Below, one piece after another: positions 1 through 9,315 of a stretch of DNA of 40,354 nt; the stretch's first letter is position 1, and each line of letters begins with the position of its first letter. The position numbers were made by a program, and so were the translations under genes. Origin of the DNA: Chloroflexota bacterium (GTDB lineage Bacteria; Chloroflexota; Limnocylindria; P2-11E); the NCBI GenBank assembly GCA_005889075.1, contig VBDQ01000081.1:1-40354 (forward strand), in the 5' to 3' direction. Under the pieces are notes generated by a model. The model searched no databases. It was given only the letters and a program-made list of their open reading frames with translations, and was not told the DNA's origin.

Positions 1-3000
1 TCTTTGCCGCCTGATGCAGCTTCGCGACGCGCACCGCCGCCGCCACCTGGTGCGACACGGCGGTGAGGAGATCCTCGTCGTCGCGCACGAACGCCCCGAC
101 GCGCGGGCTCTCGACGCCGAGCACGCCGATACGTTCGTCGCCCAGAAGGAGCGGCACGCAGAGCACCGAGCGGATCTCCGGGGGGCCGTAGAAGCGGGGA
201 TCGAGCTCTCCGTCGGCGACGTTCTGGAGCTGGCCATGCTCGATGACCCACCAGCTGATTCCCTGGCCCCGACCGAGACGCTGCCCGACGTATGAGCCTG
301 ACGGCCCGACCGCCGCGCGGATCACGAGGTTCTCGCCGGTCTCGTCCAGCGTCAGAAGGAAGCCGTTCTCGTAGCCCATCGCGTCGCAGACGATCCGGAT
401 GAGCCGCGTCGCGAGCTCGTCGATGTCGAGGACAGCGCTGATCTCGCTTGCGAGACGCTGAAGGATCGCGAGCCGCCGCCCGTGCGTGTGCGCGCTCGCC
501 GCGAACTGCTCGAGCAGGAGGCCCGGCCCGGGCACGTCCTCGATGTCCTCGTGCAGGATGCCGGCGATCCGCCGCAGCTGCGCCGCGCCCTGGGCCCGAT
601 CGCGCTCGAGCACGCGCAGGAACGCGTCGACTACTGCCGGATGGAACTGCGTGCTGCGGCACCGCAGCAGCTCGGTGCACGCATGCTCGACCGTCTGCGC
701 CTGCTTATACGAGCGGCGGCTCACGATGACCTCGAATGCATCCGCGGCCGCGACGATGTACGCCTCGACCGGGACGAGGTCGCCGCCGAGCTGGTCGGGG
801 TATCCGCTGCCGTCGTACCGCTCGTGATGCGCGCGGACGATCGGCGCGAGATCGCGCAACGGCTCGACCGCGTTGACGATGGAAGCCCCGAGCTCCGAGT
901 GCGTGCGCATGACCGTCCACTCCTCCCCGGTGAGGGCGGCCGGCTTGTTGAGGATCGCATCGGGCACGCCGATCTTGCCGATGTCGTGGAGCAGCGCACC
1001 CAGCTGCACCCGGCGGAGCTGATCGGTCCCGAGCTGCATCTCCTCGCCGATGCTCCGCGCGAGCGCGGCCACGCGCGCGGAGTGGCTGCGCGTGTACGGG
1101 TCGCGCGCGTCGACGGCGGCCGCGAGGGCGCGGACGGAAGCGAGGTACAGCTCGCGCATCCGCGTCAGCGCTTCGGCGTTCTCGAAGGCGGTCGCCACGA
1201 GGTTCGCGAGGGTCTGCAGAACGGCGACGTCCTCGTCGTCGAAGGCGTTCTCTGCTCGCGCCTCGCTCGCGAGCACGCCGAGCAGCTTGCCGCGGCTCTT
1301 GATCGGCACGAAGGCGCCGTGGGTCGTGCGGTGCGACTCCGTCGTGAGGACGACATGGCTCAGGGGATCGGTCCCTAGCGCGAGGCGCCCGGACCCCGGG
1401 CCGGCCTCGGCTCCCTGCGACCGCAGCACGACGTCGAGCTCCTGCGCAACCGGGTCGTACCGCGCCACGGTGAACGCGTCACGAGCAACCAGCAGAGCCG
1501 CCGCGTCGAAGGCGAGCTTGGCGATCGCGTACGGTTCGTTCACCGCCGCGAGCTGCCACGCCAGGACGTTCAGCGCCGCGAGCCGCCCGATCCGCCGTTC
1601 GCGCTCGCGCCGCTCGTTCGCCGCGCGGAGCGCACTTCCGGCGAGGTCGCCATACGCGGAAAGCTGCTGGCGCTCCACGCTGTCGAACGTCCGATACGGA
1701 TCGGTCGTCCCGATGACGAGAGCCGCGCGGACCTCGCCGGCGATGACGACAGGGGTCAGCATCGTCGCGTGGACCCCCAAGCCGTGCGCGAGGACGGTGA
1801 TCGGGCGATCGTCCTCCGGCGTACGGTCCCCGACATAGTCGCGAAGGACGGTGAGCTCCCGTCGTGAAACGACCTCGCGGAGGAGCGGTCCGATCGGAGA
1901 CCACGGCTCGCCGCGAAGCGGCGAGGCGAGTCCGAGCGCCGCGAGTGGACGCCCGGCGCCGTCCTTGATCTCCGTGATCATGACCCACTCGACGTCGAAC
2001 GCCGCCTTGATCTCCCCGGCGATCCGCTCGATCACATCCTCCGGCATCGCACCCGAGACCTCGCGCGAAAGCGCCTCGAGACGACGGCCGTGCTCGATGA
2101 TCCGTGCGTTCCGCAGGGCGATGGCGGCGTGGGACGCGAGCCCCTCGAGCGCGCGGCGGTCGTCGGCGTCGAACGGGCGCGGATCGAGCCGCGCGACGGT
2201 GATGGTCGCTGCGAACTGCCCGTGGAGAAAGATCGGAACCCCCACCACCGCGCGGACGCCCAGATCGCGGATCGCGGGGACGGCGGTGGGATCGGTGGCG
2301 TAGTCGGCGACGGCCACCGTCGATCGTGCTCGAAGCACCGCACCGACGATCCCCATATGCGACTGCGCGTGAACGCCGACGACACGCTCGCCGGTCCCCG
2401 CGCCCGCGGCCACGACGAACTCCTCGCCTCGCCGGATGTTCACCGTCGCGTGCTGCGCCTCGACGAGCGCCAGCGCGCCGCGCGCGATCGTCCGCAACAG
2501 CTGTTCTGGCTCGGTCTCGGCAGCGATCTCAGTCGCGACCCGCTCGAGGCTGCGTCCCAGACGTAGGGCGACCTCCGCGCGGGACTGCTCGGCGCGGTAG
2601 CTGTCGACCGTCGCCGCGAGGATGAGGACGGCGAGAGAAGTAACGATGATCTCGGCGAGGAGCTGCGGCGCCGGCGTTGGTTGCGCGAAGGCGATACGGA
2701 TCACCTCCATCCCGACACGCGCCACGAGGAAGGTGAACATCGTCGCGACGATCCCGGCGCGTCCGAGGCGGTACATCGCGAGTGCGCCGACGGCGACGAT
2801 GATGACGAAGGCGATGCTGCGCGGATTTGGCGCGGTGCCGATGGTCCACACGCCGGCCGTCACCAGATCCGCGACGACGATGCGCATCGGCATCTCCTGA
2901 AGCGGGGCAGCGCGACCGCGCTTGATGTCGAGCCACCAGACCATGCCGATCGTCGCCGCGAGGAACGCGAGGGCGAGCGCGGCCACCGGCACGATGGCTT

Positions 3001-3088
3001 GACCGCCGATAAACAGCCACATCCCAGCCCCTGCGAGCGCTCCGATGCGTCCGACGAGGAGCGGATCGCGTGGCACCACCCTCCTCAT
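1..3088 (-). CDS. Membrane multi-GAF sensor with HD-GYP domain (3' end beyond window)
   Basis: This gene is absent from the ORF track because it runs off the left edge without a stop; I translated it directly. The ATG at 3088 is the first NTG after an in-frame TGA. Residues 15-160 hold about six membrane segments. Then come a GAF domain (about 195-330), a second GAF (345-480), a third GAF (505-635), an HD-GYP domain (645-810) with LLHDIGK and HHERYDGSGYP, and a fourth GAF domain (880-1025) containing LCVPLLLGDERIGVLGVES. HD-GYP domains hydrolyse c-di-GMP, and GAF domains bind small ligands or dimerise, so this is probably a membrane-anchored sensor that controls c-di-GMP breakdown. A domain after the last GAF may lie outside the window. 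All plus-strand ORFs in this stretch are shadows. The gene starts 21 bp from a divergent small ORF. Confidence 0.9.
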   Translation of the reverse strand, partial: MRRVVPRDPLLVGRIGALAGAGMWLFIGGQAIVPVAALALAFLAATIGMVWWLDIKRGRAAPLQEMPMRIVVADLVTAGVWTIGTAPNPRSIAFVIIVAVGALAMYRLGRAGIVATMFTFLVARVGMEVIRIAFAQPTPAPQLLAEIIVTSLAVLILAATVDSYRAEQSRAEVALRLGRSLERVATEIAAETEPEQLLRTIARGALALVEAQHATVNIRRGEEFVVAAGAGTGERVVGVHAQSHMGIVGAVLRARSTVAVADYATDPTAVPAIRDLGVRAVVGVPIFLHGQFAATITVARLDPRPFDADDRRALEGLASHAAIALRNARIIEHGRRLEALSREVSGAMPEDVIERIAGEIKAAFDVEWVMITEIKDGAGRPLAALGLASPLRGEPWSPIGPLLREVVSRRELTVLRDYVGDRTPEDDRPITVLAHGLGVHATMLTPVVIAGEVRAALVIGTTDPYRTFDSVERQQLSAYGDLAGSALRAANERRERERRIGRLAALNVLAWQLAAVNEPYAIAKLAFDAAALLVARDAFTVARYDPVAQELDVVLRSQGAEAGPGSGRLALGTDPLSHVVLTTESHRTTHGAFVPIKSRGKLLGVLASEARAENAFDDEDVAVLQTLANLVATAFENAEALTRMRELYLASVRALAAAVDARDPYTRSHSARVAALARSIGEEMQLGTDQLRRVQLGALLHDIGKIGVPDAILNKPAALTGEEWTVMRTHSELGASIVNAVEPLRDLAPIVRAHHERYDGSGYPDQLGGDLVPVEAYIVAAADAFEVIVSRRSYKQAQTVEHACTELLRCRSTQFHPAVVDAFLRVLERDRAQGAAQLRRIAGILHEDIEDVPGPGLLLEQFAASAHTHGRRLAILQRLASEISAVLDIDELATRLIRIVCDAMGYENGFLLTLDETGENLVIRAAVGPSGSYVGQRLGRGQGISWWVIEHGQLQNVADGELDPRFYGPPEIRSVLCVPLLLGDERIGVLGVESPRVGAFVRDDEDLLTAVSHQVAAAVRVAKLHQAAK

Positions 3089-3109
3089 CCCTGACCGAAG
3101 ATAGAAGGC

Positions 3110-3344
3110 GTGCGTCCCAGCGCTGTATCAAAGCGACGTGTACGCGAGGCCGTTCCGCTGACCGTCGCCGGGTTGATTCTCGGCGCCGTGACGCTGTTGC
3201 GGCGCCGGTCCCGTGCTCTGGGGGCCGGAGTGATGGTCAGCTTCGGGCTCTGGTGGCTCTGGGCCTTTCGCCAGGCCGAGGAAGGCTGCGCGCGGTATCG
3301 GCTACGAGCTGCTGCGGCCGCGGCCCGCCGGACGCGAGCCCTAG
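3110..3344 (+). pseudogene. Small two-helix membrane protein, apparently frameshifted
   Basis: A GTG-started ORF gives an arginine-rich N-terminus and two hydrophobic segments (VPLTVAGLILGAVTLL and VMVSFGLWWLWAF), then degenerates into an alanine/arginine shadow that would run fully antisense to the cupin gene. In the next frame, the stretch GYELLRPRPAGREP ends at a TAG that shares the CTAG at 3341-3344 with the cupin stop, which is a natural convergent gene end. I therefore read this as a membrane protein of about 75 residues with a frameshift or small deletion near 3280-3295. No family is recognised. The start is uncertain, since the possible ribosome site AGAAGG lies only one base before the GTG. 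Confidence 0.35.
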
Positions 3345-3625
3345 GCGTGCCCGCGCGGAAGGTCGGTGCGCGGCGGAGCGAAGACCTGGACGACTTGGGT
3401 GGCCTCCTCGAACACGCGGACGCCGTGCGCGGTCTTCGCCGGCACGCGGTAGCTGTCGCCAGGCATCAGGATCCGCTGCTCCCCGGCGATGACCATCGCC
3501 AGCGATCCCTTGACGACCACACCGATCTGTTCGACCTCGTGTTTGTGCGTCTCGATCACCGTCTTGGCGGCGTACTCGTACACGATCACGGTCGCGTGGT
3601 CGGCGTTGACGACGCGGCCCTTCAC
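3341..3625 (-). CDS. Small single-domain cupin protein
   Basis: The protein is a short cupin barrel with the metal-binding motif pattern ETHKHEVEQIGVVVKGSL followed by PGDSYRVPAKTAHGV, where the two histidines, the glutamate and the distal histidine form the usual metal site. Substrate is unknown. Start choice is open: GTG at 3625 is the only GTG/ATG/TTG, but the reading frame stays open back to the clpX stop at 3692-3694 and encodes a cupin-like N-terminus (PKLFYASPRDLPLIEPSPG), which would need a CTG start at 3685. No good ribosome site precedes either. It lies directly downstream of clpX on the same strand and in the same frame, so it is probably co-transcribed with clpPX. The stop shares bases with the convergent small membrane gene. 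Confidence 0.8.
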   Translation of the reverse strand: MKGRVVNADHATVIVYEYAAKTVIETHKHEVEQIGVVVKGSLAMVIAGEQRILMPGDSYRVPAKTAHGVRVFEEATQVVQVFAPPRTDLPRGHA

Positions 3626-3691
3626 GCCGGGTGAAGGTTCGATGAGCGGCAGGTCACGCGGGCTCGCGTAAAAGAGCTTAGGCAGAGCGCG

Positions 3692-4965
<1,274 letters not shown>

Positions 4966-4966
<1 letters not shown>

Positions 4967-5619
4967 TAGCGGACGCCCACCGGCTCTCGGGTCGGCGGCT
5001 CTTCGGTTTTGGCGATCGAGATGAGGGATTCCTTGCCGACGAAGATCTCGTCGATGATCCCGTACTCGCGGGCTTCCTCGGCGCTCATGAAGCGATCGCG
5101 CTCGCTGTCGCGCTTCACCTTCTCGTGCGACTGGCCGCTGTGGTTGGCGAGGATCTTCGTGAGCTTGTCGACGAGGGTCTCGAGCTCCTTCACCTGGATC
5201 ATCACGTCGGGCGTGTTGCCGCGGAACCCACCGGCGCCCTGGTGGATCATCATCCGCGAGTTCGGGAGCGCGTACCGCTTGCCCTTCGCGCCCGCCGCGA
5301 GCAGAACGGCGGCCATCGAAGCGGCCTGGCCGATGCAGATCGTGTTCACCGGCGCCTTCAGGTACTGCATGGTGTCGTAGATCGCCAGGCCGGCCGTCAC
5401 GACCCCGCCTGGCGAGTTGATGTAGAGGTAGATGTCGCGCTCGGGATCCTCGGACTCGAGGAACAAGAGCTGCGCGATGATGAGGTTGGCCATCGTGTCC
5501 TCGATGGCGTCCCCGATGAAGATGATCCGTTCCTTGAGCAGACGCGAGAAGATGTCGTACGCGCGCTCACCGCGTCCGGACTGCTCGATGACCATCGGCA
5601 CGTAGTTCGTCGTGGTCAA
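4966..5619 (-). CDS. clpP: ATP-dependent Clp protease proteolytic subunit ClpP
   Basis: Serine peptidase that forms the proteolytic tetradecamer with ClpX. The protein begins with the family signature [30 protein letters not shown]. The catalytic serine is in [14 protein letters not shown], the histidine in [10 protein letters not shown] and the aspartate in the DRFMSAEEA region. It is 217 residues, slightly longer than typical because of the C-terminal tail. The start is TTG at 5619, chosen because a strong GAGGAGG lies five bases upstream and no ATG/GTG upstream fits. Unlike the common tig-clpP-clpX order, trigger factor here lies about 5 kb away with a signalling block in between. Confidence 0.98.
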
Positions 5620-5624
5620 AACGC

Positions 5625-5630
5625 CCTCCT
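5625..5630 (-). promoter_or_regulatory. Ribosome binding site that fixes the clpP TTG start
   Basis: On the minus strand AGGAGG is followed by five bases (GCGTT) and then TTG. The spacing is ideal, and the encoded N-terminus matches other ClpP proteins. This decides for the rare TTG start rather than the in-frame GTG or ATG a few codons later. Confidence 0.8.
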
Positions 5631-5800
5631 CGCACGGGATGCCGCTCTGTCCAGAGTGTACGGCAGCGTCTTGGGCGCGATCGCCGTCTTTGCGAGTGAT
5701 TCATGTAGCCGTTCGGGATCAGCGACGTAGCGCAAGAGCCTGTTCGAGGCCCTGTTTACCGTGCAGGCGAGCCGGTACGATGCCGCCGAGGAGCGGGACG

Positions 5801-7867
5801 ATGAGAAAAATGCCGCGCTCGCTGCGGTTCTACGTGGCGGCATCGACCTTGTATGCGGCCGCGGTTTTCCTCGCCGTCCAGTACATCTACACGATCGAGC
5901 TCGCGGGGAGTGGGCTCGTCGTGGCGCGCCGGGACACGGGCGATGTCCTTGCGTCGATCCAGCTCGTGTCGTTCGTCGTCTGGCTGGGCATCAGCCTCAT
6001 CGCTGCCGTGATCATGCATCGGCTCGCGAGCGCGCTCGCCGGCGCGCGCAGCGCCGAGCGACAGAAGGACGACGAGCTCGGCGCGATCTTCGGCCTGTCC
6101 GCAGCGATCGCGGGTCCGCTCGATCTCGAGCAGATCGGCGCGTACTTCGTCACCGCGACGCGCAACGCGGTGCCGCTCGAGGTCACGATCGCGCTCATCG
6201 TCTACGACGACGTCCTCGAGGCCTTTCGCACGGTCGCCACGGGTGGCCCCGACGCCGGCGTCCTCGGCGGCGCGACCTATTCCACCGCCGCGCTGCCAGC
6301 GCTCATCCGCACGCGCGTGATCGACCATCACAACCCGCTCGTCCTCGCGGACACGCACGCGAACGCCGAGCCGTGGACGAAGGTGGCGCAGGAGATGCCG
6401 CAGGTCGCGAAGGCGCGCTCGTTCGCCGCACTGCCGCTCGTCTCGCGCGAACGGCTCGTCGGCGTCCTGCTGCTCGAGAGCGCGAAGCCAGGCGTCCTCA
6501 CACCCGACAACGTGCAGGTGCCCGTGATCATGGGGCAGTACGTCGCCGGGTCGATCCATAGCGCGCTCTCGGTGAAAGAGGCTGAGGCGCGGGCCGAGCG
6601 CGAGGCGCTCCTGAACCGGATCGCGCAGCGGGCGCGCGCCAGCCTCGATCCCGACGACATCCTCAGGGGCACCGTCGCCGAGCTCGCCCGGATCCTCGGC
6701 GTTTCCCGCGCCATCGTCGCCGTCGGCGAGTCGGAGGATGACTTGAGCGTTGCGTTCGAGTGGGACGCGCCAGGGGTCGCACCGATCGGTCGCAGCGCCG
6801 GCAGCATCCCGATCGCGAAGCTCGCGGGTCGGCTCGGCCGCACCGTCGCGGTCAATGACATCCGTGAGGATCGGCGCTTCGCCCAGGCCGAAAATGCGGA
6901 CGGGTCGGTTCAGCGCGGCATCGCCGTCGCCGCAACGCCGATCCGCGTCGGCGGCCAACTCGCGGGTGCCCTCGCGCTCTCCCAGATCGATCACGTTCGG
7001 GAATGGACGGCCGACGACGTCCGCCTCATCGAAGGCGTCGCGCAAGAGCTTCGCGTGGCCATCACCGCGGCTGAGGCGTTCGAGCAGCAGCGGCGCGCCG
7101 TGGGCGAGCTGGAACGGCTGAACCGCGCGAAGAGCGACTTCGTCTCCATCGTGAGCCACGAGTTCCGCACGCCGCTCACCGGGATCCAGGGGTTCTCGGA
7201 GATGATGAGCGAGGAGGAGCTGACGCCGGAGGAGATGCGCGAGTACGCCGGCGACATCAACAAGGATGCGCGCCGCCTGAATCGGATGATCAACGAGATG
7301 CTCGACCTCGACAAGATGGAGTCGGGCCGAATGCAATTACATCGGGAGCCTGTTGACGTCAACGCTGTCGTGACCGAGACGGCCGACCGGATCAGGCCGA
7401 ACGCGCCCTCTCACCCTATCCGTCTCACCCTCGATCCAGCCGTCGGCGACATCCAAGGGGACCGGGACAAGCTCACGCAGGTGATGACGAACCTGATGAA
7501 CAACGCCGTGAAGTATTCGCCGTCCGGCGGGGAGATCGTCGTCGCCACGCGCGCCGAAGGCGACGCGGTCCACGTTCTCGTCCGCGATCACGGGATGGGG
7601 ATCCCGAAGGAGGCTCTCGGGTCGATCTTCGAACGGTACGGCCGCGTGGAGTCGCCCGCGACGCGGCACATCCAAGGCACCGGCCTCGGCCTGCCGATCG
7701 TCCGTCAGATCGTGCAGCTCCACGGCGGCACGGTTTGGGCGGAGAGCACCGTCGGCGAGGGATCCAGCTCATTCAGGCCGCGCTTCGATCGACCGCGCAC
7801 GAGGTGCAATTCGCGGAGGACGGCGCGGCGTGTGTCGCACTCATCGAGAAGGTGCGGCCTGACGTAG
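5801..7867 (+). CDS. Membrane sensor histidine kinase with two GAF domains (C-terminus out of frame)
   Basis: The ATG at 5801 has GAGGAG seven bases upstream; earlier codons of the track ORF are antisense to clpP. Order: two membrane helices (about residues 10-30 and 50-75), GAF 1 (90-255), GAF 2 (270-410), HisKA with phospho-accepting histidine in IVSHEFRTPLTG, then HATPase with N box NLMNNAVKYSPSGGE, G1 RDHGMGIPKEAL and G2 GTGLGLPIVRQIVQLHGG. The kinase should autophosphorylate and pass phosphate to the receivers encoded just downstream. After VGEGS the frame reads an arginine-rich tail (from about 7765) that is the wrong frame of the next receiver domain. The natural kinase end and the next gene's start are missing. 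Domain content is certain; whether the protein is functional is not. Confidence 0.93.
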   Translation: MRKMPRSLRFYVAASTLYAAAVFLAVQYIYTIELAGSGLVVARRDTGDVLASIQLVSFVVWLGISLIAAVIMHRLASALAGARSAERQKDDELGAIFGLSAAIAGPLDLEQIGAYFVTATRNAVPLEVTIALIVYDDVLEAFRTVATGGPDAGVLGGATYSTAALPALIRTRVIDHHNPLVLADTHANAEPWTKVAQEMPQVAKARSFAALPLVSRERLVGVLLLESAKPGVLTPDNVQVPVIMGQYVAGSIHSALSVKEAEARAEREALLNRIAQRARASLDPDDILRGTVAELARILGVSRAIVAVGESEDDLSVAFEWDAPGVAPIGRSAGSIPIAKLAGRLGRTVAVNDIREDRRFAQAENADGSVQRGIAVAATPIRVGGQLAGALALSQIDHVREWTADDVRLIEGVAQELRVAITAAEAFEQQRRAVGELERLNRAKSDFVSIVSHEFRTPLTGIQGFSEMMSEEELTPEEMREYAGDINKDARRLNRMINEMLDLDKMESGRMQLHREPVDVNAVVTETADRIRPNAPSHPIRLTLDPAVGDIQGDRDKLTQVMTNLMNNAVKYSPSGGEIVVATRAEGDAVHVLVRDHGMGIPKEALGSIFERYGRVESPATRHIQGTGLGLPIVRQIVQLHGGTVWAESTVGEGSSSFRPRFDRPRTRCNSRRTARRVSHSSRRCGLT

Positions 7868-8088
7868 TCTTCAGCGACGTTTCGATGCCGGAGATGGATG
7901 GATTCGAGGTTGCGGACGCGCTGCACGCCAGACCCGACATCGCTCACACGCCGATCGTCTTCATGACCGCTTCCGTGCAGCGCGATGAGGTCGAGGAATG
8001 CTTCCGGCACGGCGCGGCGGGTCATCTCGGGAAGCCCTTCAGCATGACCGAGTTCCGCGCCCGCATCGCGCAGTTCGCCAAGAGCTGA
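7735..8088 (+). pseudogene. Response regulator receiver domain lacking its N-terminal strand
   Basis: From about 7763 the frame encodes IQLIQAALRSTAHEVQFAEDG, the phospho-acceptor region VVFSDVSMPEMDGFEVADAL, the conserved threonine region PIVFMTAS and the lysine in HLGKPFSMTEF. The first beta strand and the acidic pair that chelates magnesium (normally VLVVDDE) are absent. Sequence upstream of 7763 belongs to the kinase in another frame. I read this as a receiver gene whose 5' end was lost with the kinase 3' end. A start at 7735 would lie inside the kinase HATPase domain and add only junk residues. The stop TGA overlaps the ATG of the next gene (TGATG), so the original operon coupling is preserved on this side. 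Confidence 0.85.
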
Positions 8089-9233
8089 TGGCCGGCGAAC
8101 GCATCGTCTTCGTCGACGACGAGGAGCAGATCCGCAAGCTTCTGTCGACCTGGCTCTCCCGGCACGGGTACGAGGTGACGTTGGCGAACGACGGATGGGA
8201 GGCGCTCAAGGCGATCCGCGCGAAGATGCCCGACCTCGTCATCACCGACGTGAACATGCCGAACATGAACGGATTCGAGCTGACCCGCCGTCTCCGGGCT
8301 GACCACCGTACGGCCCGGATCCCGGTGGTCATGCTCTCGGCGCGCAAGCAGGCCGATGACGTCCTGACCGGTTACGCGGAGGGCGCCGACGAATACATAC
8401 CCAAGCCGGTCGAGATGGCCGTCCTGTCGGCGAAGATCGAGGTCCTGGTCAAGCGGTTCAGGGCGATCCACGGCGAGACGACCACGAAACGCGGCGGGAA
8501 CGTGATCCTCTTCGTGCACGGCAAGGGCGGCGTCGGCTGCACGACCCTGGCGGTGAACTCCGCGGTCGCCCTCGCGGCGACCACGATCTACCGCGTAACG
8601 CTCCTGGACCTGAACCTCGAGTTCGGCAACGTCCCGATGCTGATGAACCTCGCACCCGATCGGACGCTCGCCGACCTTGCGGAGGAAGCGCACACCGAGC
8701 TCGACGACGCGACCTTCGAGCGCTACCTCACGCAAGACCGCAGCGGCGTCAAGGTACTTGCCGGCTGCGATACGCCCGAGCGCGCGGAGCTCGTGACGGT
8801 GCCCGCGGTGCAGCAGGCCATCGATCACTTGCAGATGCAGTCCGATTACGTCGTGATCGACGCGCCGGCGAGCTTCTCGCAGCAAGTCCTCGCCGCGCTC
8901 GACGTGGCCGACGCCGTCATCATCGTCACCGCGGCGCACCTGCCCTCCCTCAAGGCGACGAAGGAGACGCTCGACGTCCTCGAGAAGCTCTCCTATCCGC
9001 GCGAGCGGAGCGTCCTCGTCGTCAATCGCACGAGCGGCTCGGGCGTGGAGATGGACCAGATCGCGCGCTTTTTCAACCGCAAGCCAGACATCGTGGTGCC
9101 GTTCACGCCGGCCTGCGACGACGCGGCCGATCGGGGCCGGCCGCTCACCGTGCTCCATCCCGACAGCGCCGCCGCGAAAGTCATGCGCGATCTCGCGGCG
9201 CAGATCGCGGTGGCGGCTCCCTCCGGTCGCTGA
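8088..9233 (+). CDS. Receiver domain fused to a CpaE/MinD-type ATPase
   Basis: Residues 1-120 are a full receiver: IVFVDDEEQ (acidic pair), LVITDVNMPNMNGFEL (phospho-aspartate), VVMLSARK and YIPKPVEM (lysine). Residues 140-380 are a ParA/MinD-like ATPase with HGKGGVGCTTLAVN, the switch region LLDLNLEFGN and YVVIDAPASFSQQVLAALDVADAVIIVT. The signature lysine of the deviant Walker motif is present, but cysteine sits at the usual P-loop lysine, as is common in CpaE proteins. CpaE homologues position type IV/Tad pili at the cell pole; no pilus genes are seen here. The true ATG is 8088, overlapping the upstream stop, not the 7998 start in the track. It is the likely output of the kinase upstream. 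Confidence 0.93.
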   Translation: MAGERIVFVDDEEQIRKLLSTWLSRHGYEVTLANDGWEALKAIRAKMPDLVITDVNMPNMNGFELTRRLRADHRTARIPVVMLSARKQADDVLTGYAEGADEYIPKPVEMAVLSAKIEVLVKRFRAIHGETTTKRGGNVILFVHGKGGVGCTTLAVNSAVALAATTIYRVTLLDLNLEFGNVPMLMNLAPDRTLADLAEEAHTELDDATFERYLTQDRSGVKVLAGCDTPERAELVTVPAVQQAIDHLQMQSDYVVIDAPASFSQQVLAALDVADAVIIVTAAHLPSLKATKETLDVLEKLSYPRERSVLVVNRTSGSGVEMDQIARFFNRKPDIVVPFTPACDDAADRGRPLTVLHPDSAAAKVMRDLAAQIAVAAPSGR

Positions 9234-9239
9234 CGCTCC

Positions 9240-9280
9240 CGCCCGCTCCGCCGCGTGACCGATCCGCGGCGTGGCGGGCG
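9240..9280. terminator. GC-rich hairpin after the signalling operon
   Basis: An inverted repeat of six plus seven base pairs, separated by a two-base mismatch, has arms GCCCGCTCCGCCGCG and CGCGGCGTGGCGGGC and a nine-base loop. It starts just after the CpaE-like stop codon. No T-run follows, so intrinsic termination is only a guess; it could also be a transcript-stabilising hairpin. Confidence 0.4.
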
Positions 9281-9315
9281 CCGTATGGTACGTATCCGCA
9301 CCTCGGGAGGAACAG

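Noticed and set aside
482-1378. Long plus-strand ORF (298 aa) over the GAF/HD-GYP gene
   Set aside because: It is antisense to clearly conserved GAF and HD-GYP sequence and has the low-complexity Arg/Ala pattern of a shadow ORF.
5756-7336. 526-aa minus ORF over the histidine kinase
   Set aside because: Antisense shadow of the kinase, with no domain of its own.
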